Below are positions 16,414 to 24,848 of a DNA stretch of 64,000 bases, in pieces. Origin of the DNA: an uncultured Pseudohongiella sp. (GTDB lineage Bacteria > Pseudomonadota > Gammaproteobacteria > Pseudomonadales > Pseudohongiellaceae); the NCBI GenBank assembly GCA_951812715.1, contig OX638323.1, forward strand, positions 3,328,577 to 3,392,576, given 5' to 3'. Both the position numbers and the translations under genes were made by a program. Below the pieces are notes generated by a model that was not told the origin of the DNA, searched no databases, and was given only the letters and a program-made list of their open reading frames with translations. Positions within the stretch are counted from its first letter, which is position 1. Each line of letters opens with the position of its first letter.

Positions 16414-19032
16414 TCAGCGCGGCCGGTCGAACGCCAGGGAGAAGAACAGGCTGTTCATGAACAGTTTGTTGGTGCCGAAGAAGTAGGCGCGGAAATTCGG
16501 GTTGTCGGCAAACACGATGACGCTGCCGCTGCCGTGCCGCTCGGCTACCGCCATTGCTTTCCCCGCCAGCGCCGCCTGATTTTCGGCCGAGGCGAACCCG
16601 GATAACAAAGCGTTATCTGGAATCCGGATCAGACTCGCCCAGGGATTTTCCGGCGGATCGAATGCGATCAGGGAATTACGGTGGCTTGCGATGTTGCGGT
16701 CACCGATGCCGAATCCGATGGGATGGGTGTTGTCCAGATCGCCCAGCATGATGGCGCCGCCGATGATGTCCTGGGCTTCGATGTCGTCCTTGTCGGCATA
16801 GTCGAATCGCTCGGCCTCTACTTCCATGGCTGTTTCGGCTTCCATTTCAACTTCAACGTTGACTTCGACTCCACCGTCGTTCGGTGAATCGTCCGTGTCG
16901 AGAATATTGTCATAGGCCCAGCGCGCCCCCTGGCGAATACCCACCAGGGTGCCTCCCTGTCTGACCCAGCTATCGATTTTGGCCGTTTGCCCGGACAAAT
17001 CGCCGTGATTGCCGCCGACCAGCACCATGTGGCTATAGTCGCTCAAATCGAGATTGTCGAGATGCCGTTTGTCCGCCATATGAACCGGCATCTTCATGCG
17101 CGCGTCGAGCTGATGCCAGACTTCGCCGGCGTCGTAGGCGGCAATGCCTTCGCCCACCAGCAACAGCACGGTCGGCATTGGGATATTGGCGAAGTTGGGG
17201 CTGCCCAGGTCCATGCCGGCGATTGGCGTGTGAGAGCTGTCCACCGCGTGCACGGTGATTCCGTCTTCCGCGGCAATCCGGCTCACCAGGCTGTGTATTT
17301 CCTCATCCGCCAGATCGCCGCCCTGCCAGCCGAGGGGGACCATTATCGCGCCCGCGTCCAGATTGACCGCTTCGCCGCCACTGGTGATCGTAATCGGCCG
17401 GGTCGCCACCTTGGGCCGCACCCCGGCATCGAGTAATCGATACAACGCCCTTGGGGCATAGTAGTTCGACCAGGAAAACAGGTAGGCGAAGCGGGCCTCG
17501 GGAGGTTCGGGAGCGCTGGGAAATTCGGCAAGGACTTCGCTGCCGATCACATCCCCGCGAATATCCCGCTCGCCAAGCGGCGCAAACTCGAAATCGAAAG
17601 CCAGCGGCAGCGTCCAGGCGGACACATCGTAGAAAGTCTCGTCTTCAAACTCCGTAATCAGCTCGAACAGGGCTTTGACCATGCGGTATTGCGCCTGATC
17701 GGTTTGCACTACATAGGAATCCTCAGAGGAGAAGCTGGTTCCGGCTACTTCCAGGTCCTGGTTCAACCGCTGCACGCTGATCTGATGCCGATTCAACAGA
17801 TCTATGGCGTGGTATGCCCTGGCGGAATCGCCGGGAGAAGAAAAAACATAGGCTTTCACTGCGTCGTCAGCCGCGAGTTCAGGTGTTTCGCGGGAGAAAT
17901 CGCGCTGGAATTGCAGCAACTCGCCGCGCATTTCCACTCCGGCGCGGATCATTTCCAAAGACGTGCGAAATTGCGTGCGAATATTGTCCCGGAACGACAA
18001 GACGCCGTGAGGCGTATCCAACAGCCCTTCGCTGCCGGCCTGTTCGAACAGCACGCCCATGCTGGCGTGCATGTGGGGATAGGTCGATCCCTTGCCGATG
18101 TAAAAATTGTCGTAATTCTCTTCGTTGAAATAGAGACGCTGTTCGCTGTCCAGCCACGAACGAGGCCGTTCGGCTACCTGATCGAGCAGTTCCATGGATC
18201 TTCGCGGTATGTAGGGAAAGGTGCGGTCTGGCGCCCCCGGATGAAAGTAGTAGGTGCTGTTCTGTCCCATCTCGTGATAATCGACGGAGATATTCGGCTT
18301 CCATTCGTGAAATTTCGCCACCCATCCTCGCGGCTCAGGATGCTGAATGATCAGCCACTGCCGATTGAGATCGAACCAGTAGTGGTTGGTGCGCCCGCCG
18401 GGCCAGAACGTGTTGTGCAACTGGTGCTGGGGGTCCGAGACCGGCACGTTGGCGCCGTACATATGGTTCCATGCCGACATGCGGCTGTTGCCGTCCGGAT
18501 TGAACACGGCGATGAGAATGATCACGCTCTGTTCCAGCGTGGTTTCGATTTCAGCACCCCGGGCCGCGGCCAGATGATAGGCCACCGCCATCGAGGAATC
18601 GGTGGAACTCACCTCGGCCCCATGCACGCCGTAATTGAGCCAGGTGACCACCGGCATGTCCGCGGCCACTTCCTGGCCGCTGCCGGGGTCGCTCAGCGCC
18701 ACATGGGCGGCCTTGATCGCATCCAGACGCTGATGGTTTTCGGGGCTGGTAATGGTCAGACCGAGGATCGGGCGTCCTTCATGGGTATAGGCAATGTCCT
18801 CCACCGTGATTCTCGGAGACATCTCCGCCAGGGTTCGCAGGTATCGCACCAGTAAATCGTTACGGGCAATGCGGTGGCCCAGAGGGTGACCGATGACGGA
18901 TTCCGGCCGCGGGATGTCCGGGTTGTAGTCGATCCCGGGCGGGTAGAACGGGGTAGCTCTGGCGGGAGATTGCGCCACCGCGGCGGAGCAGGACATCCAG
19001 ACCAGAAGTAATACGGAAACCAACCTTTGCAT
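16414..19032 (-). CDS. M14 family zinc carboxypeptidase-like protein, exported
   Basis: This large periplasmic or secreted metallopeptidase has 872 residues. A signal peptide (MQRLVSVLLLVWMSCSAAVA) opens the protein. The M14 domain shows the zinc motif HxxE in NYGVHGAEVSS (His137, Glu140), followed by IAVFNPDGNSRMSAWNHMYG and SVDYHEMGQNSTYYFHPGAP. The C-terminal half has a class-I glutamine amidotransferase-like fold (LVGGNHGDLSGQTAKIDSWV), as is usual in the long M14 group. A Glu/Val-rich insertion (VEVNVEVEMEAETAMEVEAE) in the C-terminal third is unusual. The start is ATG 19030-19032; GTG four codons upstream is also possible. The last 110 bases are duplicated at 12943-13052. Confidence 0.87.
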   Translation of the reverse strand: MQRLVSVLLLVWMSCSAAVAQSPARATPFYPPGIDYNPDIPRPESVIGHPLGHRIARNDLLVRYLRTLAEMSPRITVEDIAYTHEGRPILGLTITSPENHQRLDAIKAAHVALSDPGSGQEVAADMPVVTWLNYGVHGAEVSSTDSSMAVAYHLAAARGAEIETTLEQSVIILIAVFNPDGNSRMSAWNHMYGANVPVSDPQHQLHNTFWPGGRTNHYWFDLNRQWLIIQHPEPRGWVAKFHEWKPNISVDYHEMGQNSTYYFHPGAPDRTFPYIPRRSMELLDQVAERPRSWLDSEQRLYFNEENYDNFYIGKGSTYPHMHASMGVLFEQAGSEGLLDTPHGVLSFRDNIRTQFRTSLEMIRAGVEMRGELLQFQRDFSRETPELAADDAVKAYVFSSPGDSARAYHAIDLLNRHQISVQRLNQDLEVAGTSFSSEDSYVVQTDQAQYRMVKALFELITEFEDETFYDVSAWTLPLAFDFEFAPLGERDIRGDVIGSEVLAEFPSAPEPPEARFAYLFSWSNYYAPRALYRLLDAGVRPKVATRPITITSGGEAVNLDAGAIMVPLGWQGGDLADEEIHSLVSRIAAEDGITVHAVDSSHTPIAGMDLGSPNFANIPMPTVLLLVGEGIAAYDAGEVWHQLDARMKMPVHMADKRHLDNLDLSDYSHMVLVGGNHGDLSGQTAKIDSWVRQGGTLVGIRQGARWAYDNILDTDDSPNDGGVEVNVEVEMEAETAMEVEAERFDYADKDDIEAQDIIGGAIMLGDLDNTHPIGFGIGDRNIASHRNSLIAFDPPENPWASLIRIPDNALLSGFASAENQAALAGKAMAVAERHGSGSVIVFADNPNFRAYFFGTNKLFMNSLFFSLAFDRPR

Positions 19033-19443
19033 GAGCTTCACTAGCGCCAGACTCCTCGGGGTGATCAATTCAGATTTCGCGGATTGTCTCCCGGAGCGGA
19101 AAATTTTGCCAGCGCAACGGTTCGGTCGGCGCAATTCTCATTCAGGCCGGCTTCCCCGGCATCCCACCGTCATTCCGCGCGCTGCGAAGCGGAGTCGCGG
19201 AATCTCCCGAAAGGTTCACATGTGATTGAACAAATGGCCGCTGGCTCGGCTGAAACAGGGTTTTTCGGAGCGGTTCCGGAGGGTAAGAGGACTCTTCCGG
19301 GACGCCGACCGCGAACTTGACCCAAATCGATTAGCGCTTGAATTGGATATCGGTGTTCCATGATGGCGGGTGGTGTAAACTTGAATTCGAGAAGATTGGC
19401 GGCTTCGCGCCGGACCTTACACCCCGGGAAGGCCGATATCCGT
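19033..19443. other. Divergent intergenic region with dispersed repeats
   Basis: This region separates the M14 peptidase (minus) from the FAD oxidoreductase (plus) and should hold both promoters. It contains an inverted repeat ATTCCGCG (19172-19179) / CGCGGAAT (19196-19203), of the same type as one at 57293-57314. It also holds copy 2 of the 30-bp direct repeat at 19317-19346. I see no gene in it. Confidence 0.55.
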
Positions 19444-20559
19444 ATGACTGATTCAGGACCGCGCCATGACATGCTGATCGTGGGAGGCGGGCCCGCGGGC
19501 TCGACCTGCGCTCGATTCGCGGCGATGCACGGGCTGGCGGCGGCTGTGATTGAGCGAACTGGAACGTCCTCGCCTAAACGCACGAGCGCCGGCATTTTTG
19601 ATCACACGTGGCGCGCGCTTGAGTTGTCGCCCCGCGACTACCCGCATCCGATGCGGTCTCCGAACGCGGCCGAGTTCAGGACGCTGAACGACGGCAAGGA
19701 GTTGACCACGGTCTTTAACGTCGTGGTCGAAAAACTCAATCGACACGTCTATTTCCCCAACCGCGACGAGTTCGATCGCTGGCTGCTGTCTCTGGCCGAA
19801 GTCAGCGGCGCCGTTGTAATCAGGGACAGTGTGGTGCGGCCGCGGCATATCGAATACGACGGAGAACTCTACCATGTGAAGATCGGGAAGAGCGTGCACA
19901 CCGCACCGATTCTGGTCGGAGCGGCCGGAACGGCTTGTCCGGTCTATCGGCGCTTTTTCGACGACGGCGGCGGATGGCCCGGCCGCACCATGTACCTCAA
20001 CGAAATCGAGGTTCCGCAAAGTGAGTACCGGGGGTCCTCCTATGTCAGCTATTTCAATTTCATGAACGCCGGCGTATTCGGGTGGACTTACATCGTGGGT
20101 GACGGCTGGCTCCACATCGGCGTCGCTCACATGTCGAACCGGCCGAAGATCAAGAAGAATGACTTGCTGCTCGAAGAATTTCTGGGCGCCGTCAAGGCTG
20201 CGGGACAGTTAAGCCCGCGATTCGATCCGGGCAAGCATCACGCAAGCGGCGGATCGATTCGAATGTTCGCCGATCGGCCGATGGTCGCGAACGGGGCCAG
20301 TTGCTTCGTGATTGGAGATTCGGCGGGCGTGCTGCAGTGCGACGCCTACAACGGGATTTCCAATGCGATTCTATCCGGGCGGTTGTGCGTCGAGGCGGTG
20401 GCGCAAGGCGGTGGGAAGCCCAGGATTCGCGAGCGGCTAAACAAATATCTGTTCATGGATGTGCTGCGCGACCTATTCGGCGCGCGGTTTCCCATCCGGC
20501 CGGGGAACTCCTTGTTCCCGACCGGTTCCGCGGGCCGGGCGGCGCGTGAAGACAGATGA
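19444..20559 (+). CDS. FAD-dependent oxidoreductase, geranylgeranyl-reductase-like
   Basis: This is a flavoprotein of 371 residues from the geranylgeranyl reductase/UbiH-like superfamily. The FAD motif is at the N-terminus (DMLIVGGGPAGSTCARFAA) and the second FAD motif near residue 280 (FVIGDSAGVLQCDAYNGIS). Its substrate is unknown; relatives reduce or oxidise isoprenoid or polyketide chains. The start is ATG at 19444, preceded by GGAAGG about eleven bases upstream, and the frame reaches back to 19360 without support. The stop overlaps the next start as ATGA (20556-20559), so it is translationally coupled to the desaturase-like gene. They may act in one lipid-modifying pathway. Confidence 0.75.
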   Translation: MTDSGPRHDMLIVGGGPAGSTCARFAAMHGLAAAVIERTGTSSPKRTSAGIFDHTWRALELSPRDYPHPMRSPNAAEFRTLNDGKELTTVFNVVVEKLNRHVYFPNRDEFDRWLLSLAEVSGAVVIRDSVVRPRHIEYDGELYHVKIGKSVHTAPILVGAAGTACPVYRRFFDDGGGWPGRTMYLNEIEVPQSEYRGSSYVSYFNFMNAGVFGWTYIVGDGWLHIGVAHMSNRPKIKKNDLLLEEFLGAVKAAGQLSPRFDPGKHHASGGSIRMFADRPMVANGASCFVIGDSAGVLQCDAYNGISNAILSGRLCVEAVAQGGGKPRIRERLNKYLFMDVLRDLFGARFPIRPGNSLFPTGSAGRAAREDR

Positions 20560-22004
20560 GCAAGCACCGCCCCGGGTCACAGTTAGCCTCGACCGGAGAT
20601 CGGCGCGACACGCATGGTGGCGCAAAGCGCCGGCGGCTGACGATCGCCGCGCGGCGGACATTCGGCTTCCTGCTGACAATAAACTTCATGGTATTCTGGC
20701 TGACCCCGATCATGGTCCAGGGGCAGCTCTTCAGGCGGTTCCTTAAGCGTTGGATCAGGCCTGTCTATGACGCCGTGGATCGGTCCGCGCCTCTTCGCGC
20801 CTTCGCCGCCAGACACATCTACCGGGAGCTTTGGCAGGTCGACTATTTTGCGACCGCGGTCTTCTTGCTGGCGAGCACCGCGGTTTCGCTGACGATGGTT
20901 TTCGCGTGGCAGATCGCGAATGGGTACCTGCCGTGGTGGCTCGTGGCCGCCTATTACTTCCTGTGGGTGGGATTCGGGGGACGCGCCATGGGCGCCGCGT
21001 ACACTTTTGCGCACCGCGAGGGTCATGCGCGCCTGTATCGTCCCTGGATGCACCGGCGCATCGGAAACCTCTTCGAGAACCGCATTGGCCTGTTCTACGG
21101 GAACGTGCCGCACAATTTTTCGACGTCACATGTGCTGCTGCATCATCGGCTCAATGCCGGCAAGGGCGATTCGTTCTATATGTGGGACATCGACCGGACC
21201 AAGTTCGGCGACTTGATGCTCTACCACTGGCGTGTGTTTCTCTACATGACGGGCTGGAGCAGCGTGGCGATGTTTCGCCGGCAGCGGGAGATTCCGGCGA
21301 TGGACAAGGCGCGCCATCGGCTTCGCCGGGGGATGGCGCTCTACTGGCTGGCTGCGCCCGCCCTGATCCTGGGGCTGCTTCTGGCAACCGGCAGCAGCTT
21401 TGCATCCGCGGCCTTGTTTTTGGTGCTCGTCTACTTCCAGCCGCTGTTCGCGATGTCGTCGTTCATGACGATCCTCAACATCGGATTCCACGGGTTCATC
21501 GAATTTGATCGGAATGGCCGCCTCATCCCCTGTGTCTGTTCGACTGCTATCGTCGACGGGACCGACGACACGTTCGGGGAAAACGATCACATGGCACACC
21601 ACGACTTCGGCTGGATTTCGCACGACAGGTTGACGGCGCACCAGCGCTCTCAACGCGCATTGTGGGCCAGGCATCGCGCCTCAGTGTTCAGGAATCTCTC
21701 GGCGCTTGAACTCGCCGCTTACGTAATGCTGGGCAGATTCCGAACGCTGGCGGAAAAGCACTACTTCGATTTCGCGGGTGACGCGGGGGTGGACGAGATC
21801 GCGGAATTGCTTGAGACACGGGCGCGCCGCAAGGAGATGGATTATGTAGACTACGAGTTCGGCTATTTGCCGAACCTGGAGTCCACGGTCGATGAGCTCG
21901 TTCGCAGTGGGAAATGCAAGAACGCTAACCAGGCATATATCCACCAGGCCCGGCGGAAGATGCTACTCGATCGCTCAAGTCCCTTGACCGGCCGGGCCCA
22001 ATGA
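20556..22004 (+). CDS. Membrane fatty acid desaturase/hydroxylase-like di-iron enzyme
   Basis: This is an integral-membrane di-iron oxygenase of 482 residues. The three histidine clusters needed to bind iron are visible: HREGH (after AAYTFA), HVLLHH and HMAHH (after GEND). Hydrophobic stretches lie near residues 35-55, 100-145 and 255-310. The C-terminal ~100 residues are soluble and include ELLETRARRKEMDYVDYEFG. The family uses O2 to desaturate or hydroxylate acyl chains; the exact reaction here is not known. It starts within the stop of the FAD oxidoreductase gene, which could act on the same lipid or supply a modified isoprenoid. It converges with the LytTR regulator gene downstream. Confidence 0.8.
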   Translation: MSKHRPGSQLASTGDRRDTHGGAKRRRLTIAARRTFGFLLTINFMVFWLTPIMVQGQLFRRFLKRWIRPVYDAVDRSAPLRAFAARHIYRELWQVDYFATAVFLLASTAVSLTMVFAWQIANGYLPWWLVAAYYFLWVGFGGRAMGAAYTFAHREGHARLYRPWMHRRIGNLFENRIGLFYGNVPHNFSTSHVLLHHRLNAGKGDSFYMWDIDRTKFGDLMLYHWRVFLYMTGWSSVAMFRRQREIPAMDKARHRLRRGMALYWLAAPALILGLLLATGSSFASAALFLVLVYFQPLFAMSSFMTILNIGFHGFIEFDRNGRLIPCVCSTAIVDGTDDTFGENDHMAHHDFGWISHDRLTAHQRSQRALWARHRASVFRNLSALELAAYVMLGRFRTLAEKHYFDFAGDAGVDEIAELLETRARRKEMDYVDYEFGYLPNLESTVDELVRSGKCKNANQAYIHQARRKMLLDRSSPLTGRAQ

Positions 22005-22070
22005 CGAACTCGGCGCGAAGACTCCGCGGCCATGCACGGTCAGGGGAGCAGTTTGCATCGCCCGCGGTTT

Positions 22071-22811
22071 TTACATGTGCTTGAAGAGGTGACCGTAGGC
22101 CTGGCTGGAGCGCAGTTTTTCGGGGCGATCCCGGAGGCTTAGCACGTAGCGGCCGCGCAGGTCGCGGCTGGCGGAGGCGATCTGGTCGACGCGCACGATG
22201 ATGCCTCGATGAATGCGCCAGAACTTGCCGGGGTCGAGTTGCGACTCCAACTGGCTGATGGCGCGCCGAACGAAATGTTCGCGCTCGCGGGTGATAACGC
22301 TGGTGTATTTGGCGTCGGCGCGGAAATAGATGACCTCGTCCACCGGCACGAGTTCCGTGGTATCGCCGAGCCCGGCACGAATCCATTGCAGCCAGGATGG
22401 CGCGGCGCCGGCGCCAATCTGCTGTAGCAGCGCGAGCAACTCTTCCCGGTTCTGGGTCTTTTCGCCGCGCAGTCGCTCGATGGTGGCGGAGAGACGTTTG
22501 TCGCTGACGGGTTTGAGCAGATAGTCCACCGCCGCCGCGCGAAAGGCCTCCACCGCGAACTCGTCATGGGCCGTGACGAATACCACCCTGGTATGGGCAG
22601 GCAACGCGGAGGCCACTTCCAACCCCGACAAGCCGGGCAGCCGTATATCGAGAAAGGCGATATCGGGTTCTGCTTCCCGCGCCAGGCGAAGAGCTTCCCG
22701 GCCTTCGGCAGGCATGCCGACGATTTCCAGTTCAGGCCACAGCAGCGCGAGCTTGTCGCGCAACTGCGTGGCTAGCAAAGGTTCGTCTTCGAGAATCAGG
22801 GCGGTGGTCAT
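22071..22811 (-). CDS. LytTR-type response regulator
   Basis: This response regulator has 246 residues. The receiver domain (1-~120) has the acidic pair in LEDEP, the phosphoacceptor Asp55 in AFLDIRLPGLSG, Thr in FVTAHDEFAV and Lys in DYLLKPVSD. The LytTR DNA-binding domain covers residues ~140-246 (VDEVIYFRADAKYTSVIT, then FWRIHRGIIVRVDQI). Its partner is almost surely the LytS-type kinase encoded at 27199-28212. The start ATG overlaps the stop of the ABC ATPase gene by four bases. It is the last gene of the minus-strand operon and probably controls that operon or the transporter's targets. Confidence 0.92.
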   Translation of the reverse strand: MTTALILEDEPLLATQLRDKLALLWPELEIVGMPAEGREALRLAREAEPDIAFLDIRLPGLSGLEVASALPAHTRVVFVTAHDEFAVEAFRAAAVDYLLKPVSDKRLSATIERLRGEKTQNREELLALLQQIGAGAAPSWLQWIRAGLGDTTELVPVDEVIYFRADAKYTSVITREREHFVRRAISQLESQLDPGKFWRIHRGIIVRVDQIASASRDLRGRYVLSLRDRPEKLRSSQAYGHLFKHM

Positions 22812-23506
22812 GTCGGTTGGGCTTCATCGGCAACGACTTTGCCATCGAACAAGTGAACGGTTCTCTCGCTGAAACTGGCGTACCTGGGATCGTGAGTAAC
22901 CATGCAGACGGTGGCGCCCCTGGCGTGAAGCTGCGTGAGCAGATTCATCACCGTCTCTCCATTGCTTGAGTCCAGATTGCCCGTCGGCTCGTCCGCGAGA
23001 ATGACTTCGGGCGCACCTACGATGGCCCTGGCTACCGCGACTCTTTGCTGTTGTCCGCCCGATAGTTGCATCGGATAGTGTCCTTCCCGATGTGACATAT
23101 CGACTTGTTCGAGCGCTTCATCCGCTTTTCGTTTTCGTTCCCGCCTGGAGAGGCCCCTATACAAGAGCGGTAACTCGACATTCTGGGCAGCGGTTAGGCT
23201 GCCGATCAGATTGAATGTCTGGAATACAAATCCCAGATTTTCGTTTCTCGCCCTGGCTCGCGCTCTCGAAGACAATCCATCTACTTTCTGGCCCGCGAGC
23301 TTATAGTTCCCGCTGGACGGCATATGCAGCAGCCCGAGAATCGATAACAGGGTCGATTTTCCGCAGCCCGATGGGCCCGCGATGGAAACGAACTCACCTT
23401 TCTTCACTTCCAGGCTGACATCAGACAAGGCGTGCGTTTCAATATCACTTGTCTTGAAAATCTTGCTGATGCCGGCAAGCTCGATAGCGAACGCTGTTCC
23501 TGTCAC
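22808..23506 (-). CDS. MacB-like ABC transporter ATP-binding protein
   Basis: This is the ATPase subunit of a MacB/LolD-type ABC system, about 232 residues. Walker A is GPSGCGKST, the Q-loop lies in FVFQTFNLIGSLTA, the signature is LSGGQQQRVAVARA, Walker B with the D-loop is VILADEPTGNLDS, and the H-loop is in VTHDPRY. The frame opens with TTG at 23527, which overlaps the adaptor gene. I prefer GTG at 23504-23506, because GGAG lies 11 bases before it and the protein then starts close to the family start (FAIELAGISKIF). It pairs with the FtsX-like permease and MacA-like adaptor encoded just upstream. Confidence 0.92.
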   Translation of the reverse strand: MTGTAFAIELAGISKIFKTSDIETHALSDVSLEVKKGEFVSIAGPSGCGKSTLLSILGLLHMPSSGNYKLAGQKVDGLSSRARARARNENLGFVFQTFNLIGSLTAAQNVELPLLYRGLSRRERKRKADEALEQVDMSHREGHYPMQLSGGQQQRVAVARAIVGAPEVILADEPTGNLDSSNGETVMNLLTQLHARGATVCMVTHDPRYASFSERTVHLFDGKVVADEAQPT

Positions 23507-23523
23507 GATTATTTTAACTCCAT

Positions 23524-24777
23524 TCAATCCCGAATTCGGAGCAGCTCTTCCACTCCATATTGTGAAAGGTCGGTGAGAATCAACTCCTCGCCCACGGTCG
23601 CCCCGGATAATATCTCGACCTCGTTATAAGACCTGCGGCCCAATTCCAATTGGATTCTTCTCGCCGAGTTGCCATTGGCGCGATAAGCCCAGACTGTGTC
23701 CCGGTTGCGCCAATGTGTCGGCCGCCCGACATGAACCGTATTTTCGATGCGATCGACTTCGATCGTCACTTCAGTGCGTAAATTGGGCCTGGCCAATCCG
23801 GGCAACTCAGGTGGCAATGAGACCTCCAGCGAGATGGCGCCATCCACAACTGCAGGGTCCACCCTCGATACCGAACCTTGAATACTCCTCCCGCCGATTC
23901 TGACCTCGGCGATTTGCCCGCCCGACAGATCGTCCGCGTATTCTTCAGCGACTCGCGCTTCCACACCCAGAATTTCCGGATCGATTACGCTTCCCAATTC
24001 CTGACCCGCGACGACCCACTCTCCGGGGTCGACTTCAAGCTCGATCAACTGTCCATGGATGCCGGCAATTACGGCCAATGCTTCATTGCGATTTTCGTGA
24101 AAACGCAAAACGTCTTCCAGATTTGTGATCTGGAGTTCCTGAGCCCGAATCTGTTCAGCGATCGATGCTTTGAGAGCGGCAAGCCTTTCTTTCTCAATTT
24201 CAAGTCGATTTTCAATATCTCTGACCGCCTCTTCGGATCTGAATTCTTCCAGTCGAGAGATGCTTCCCGGATTCTGTTCGAGCAGTTCCCGATTCATCTC
24301 GTTCCGATGACGGGCTTCGAGATGACGAGTTCTGACTTCGGAAATGTGGGCGACTTGACTCAGTCGGTCCATTTCCAGATTGGCGCGCAACAATACGAGA
24401 TTCGATTGTGCGTCGATCAATCGCTGGCGCGCGTTTAAAACTTCGATTTCGACATCGGGATTTCTCAGTTGAACGATGGCGCTATCCGGCTCGACGCTTG
24501 AACCCGGTAACAACAGCACTTCTTCCACCCTGCCGGCAACTTCGGCGACCAGCAGCCTTCGAGTTGCGGGCACGAGGACACCATTGGCCAAGATACGCCG
24601 GTTCAGCGTACCCTGACGCACCTGGTCTACCCAGATGGTGTCGCGGGAAATTTCCGGTGCGGCCGGTCCGATGCGGGTCAGACCGAATACTCCGGCGCCG
24701 ACTACCACCAGACCCGAAAGCAGGTAGATGGCAAGTCTCTTCCATCGCCTTTCGGCAGAGGAAACGGTTACATCCAT
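23524..24777 (-). CDS. HlyD/MacA-like periplasmic adaptor subunit
   Basis: This membrane fusion protein of 417 residues links the ABC permease to the outer membrane or periplasm. It has one N-terminal transmembrane helix (residues ~16-35, LAIYLLSGLVVVGAGVFGL), a biotinyl-lipoyl-like half-motif (LLVAEVAGRVEEVLLLPGSS), a long helical hairpin (~residues 115-235) and the second lipoyl half (AVIAGIHGQLIELEVDPGEW). Beta-barrel and membrane-proximal domains follow. The start ATG is at 24775-24777. It lies between the permease gene (71 bases upstream) and the ATPase gene. No TolC-type outer-membrane gene is present nearby. Confidence 0.88.
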   Translation of the reverse strand: MDVTVSSAERRWKRLAIYLLSGLVVVGAGVFGLTRIGPAAPEISRDTIWVDQVRQGTLNRRILANGVLVPATRRLLVAEVAGRVEEVLLLPGSSVEPDSAIVQLRNPDVEIEVLNARQRLIDAQSNLVLLRANLEMDRLSQVAHISEVRTRHLEARHRNEMNRELLEQNPGSISRLEEFRSEEAVRDIENRLEIEKERLAALKASIAEQIRAQELQITNLEDVLRFHENRNEALAVIAGIHGQLIELEVDPGEWVVAGQELGSVIDPEILGVEARVAEEYADDLSGGQIAEVRIGGRSIQGSVSRVDPAVVDGAISLEVSLPPELPGLARPNLRTEVTIEVDRIENTVHVGRPTHWRNRDTVWAYRANGNSARRIQLELGRRSYNEVEILSGATVGEELILTDLSQYGVEELLRIRD

Positions 24778-24848
24778 TTCATGTCGTCCAAAGCGCCCTG
24801 AATTGAGCGGTCATTTTTTGCCAACTGGCGTCAGGAAACTTCATAAAT

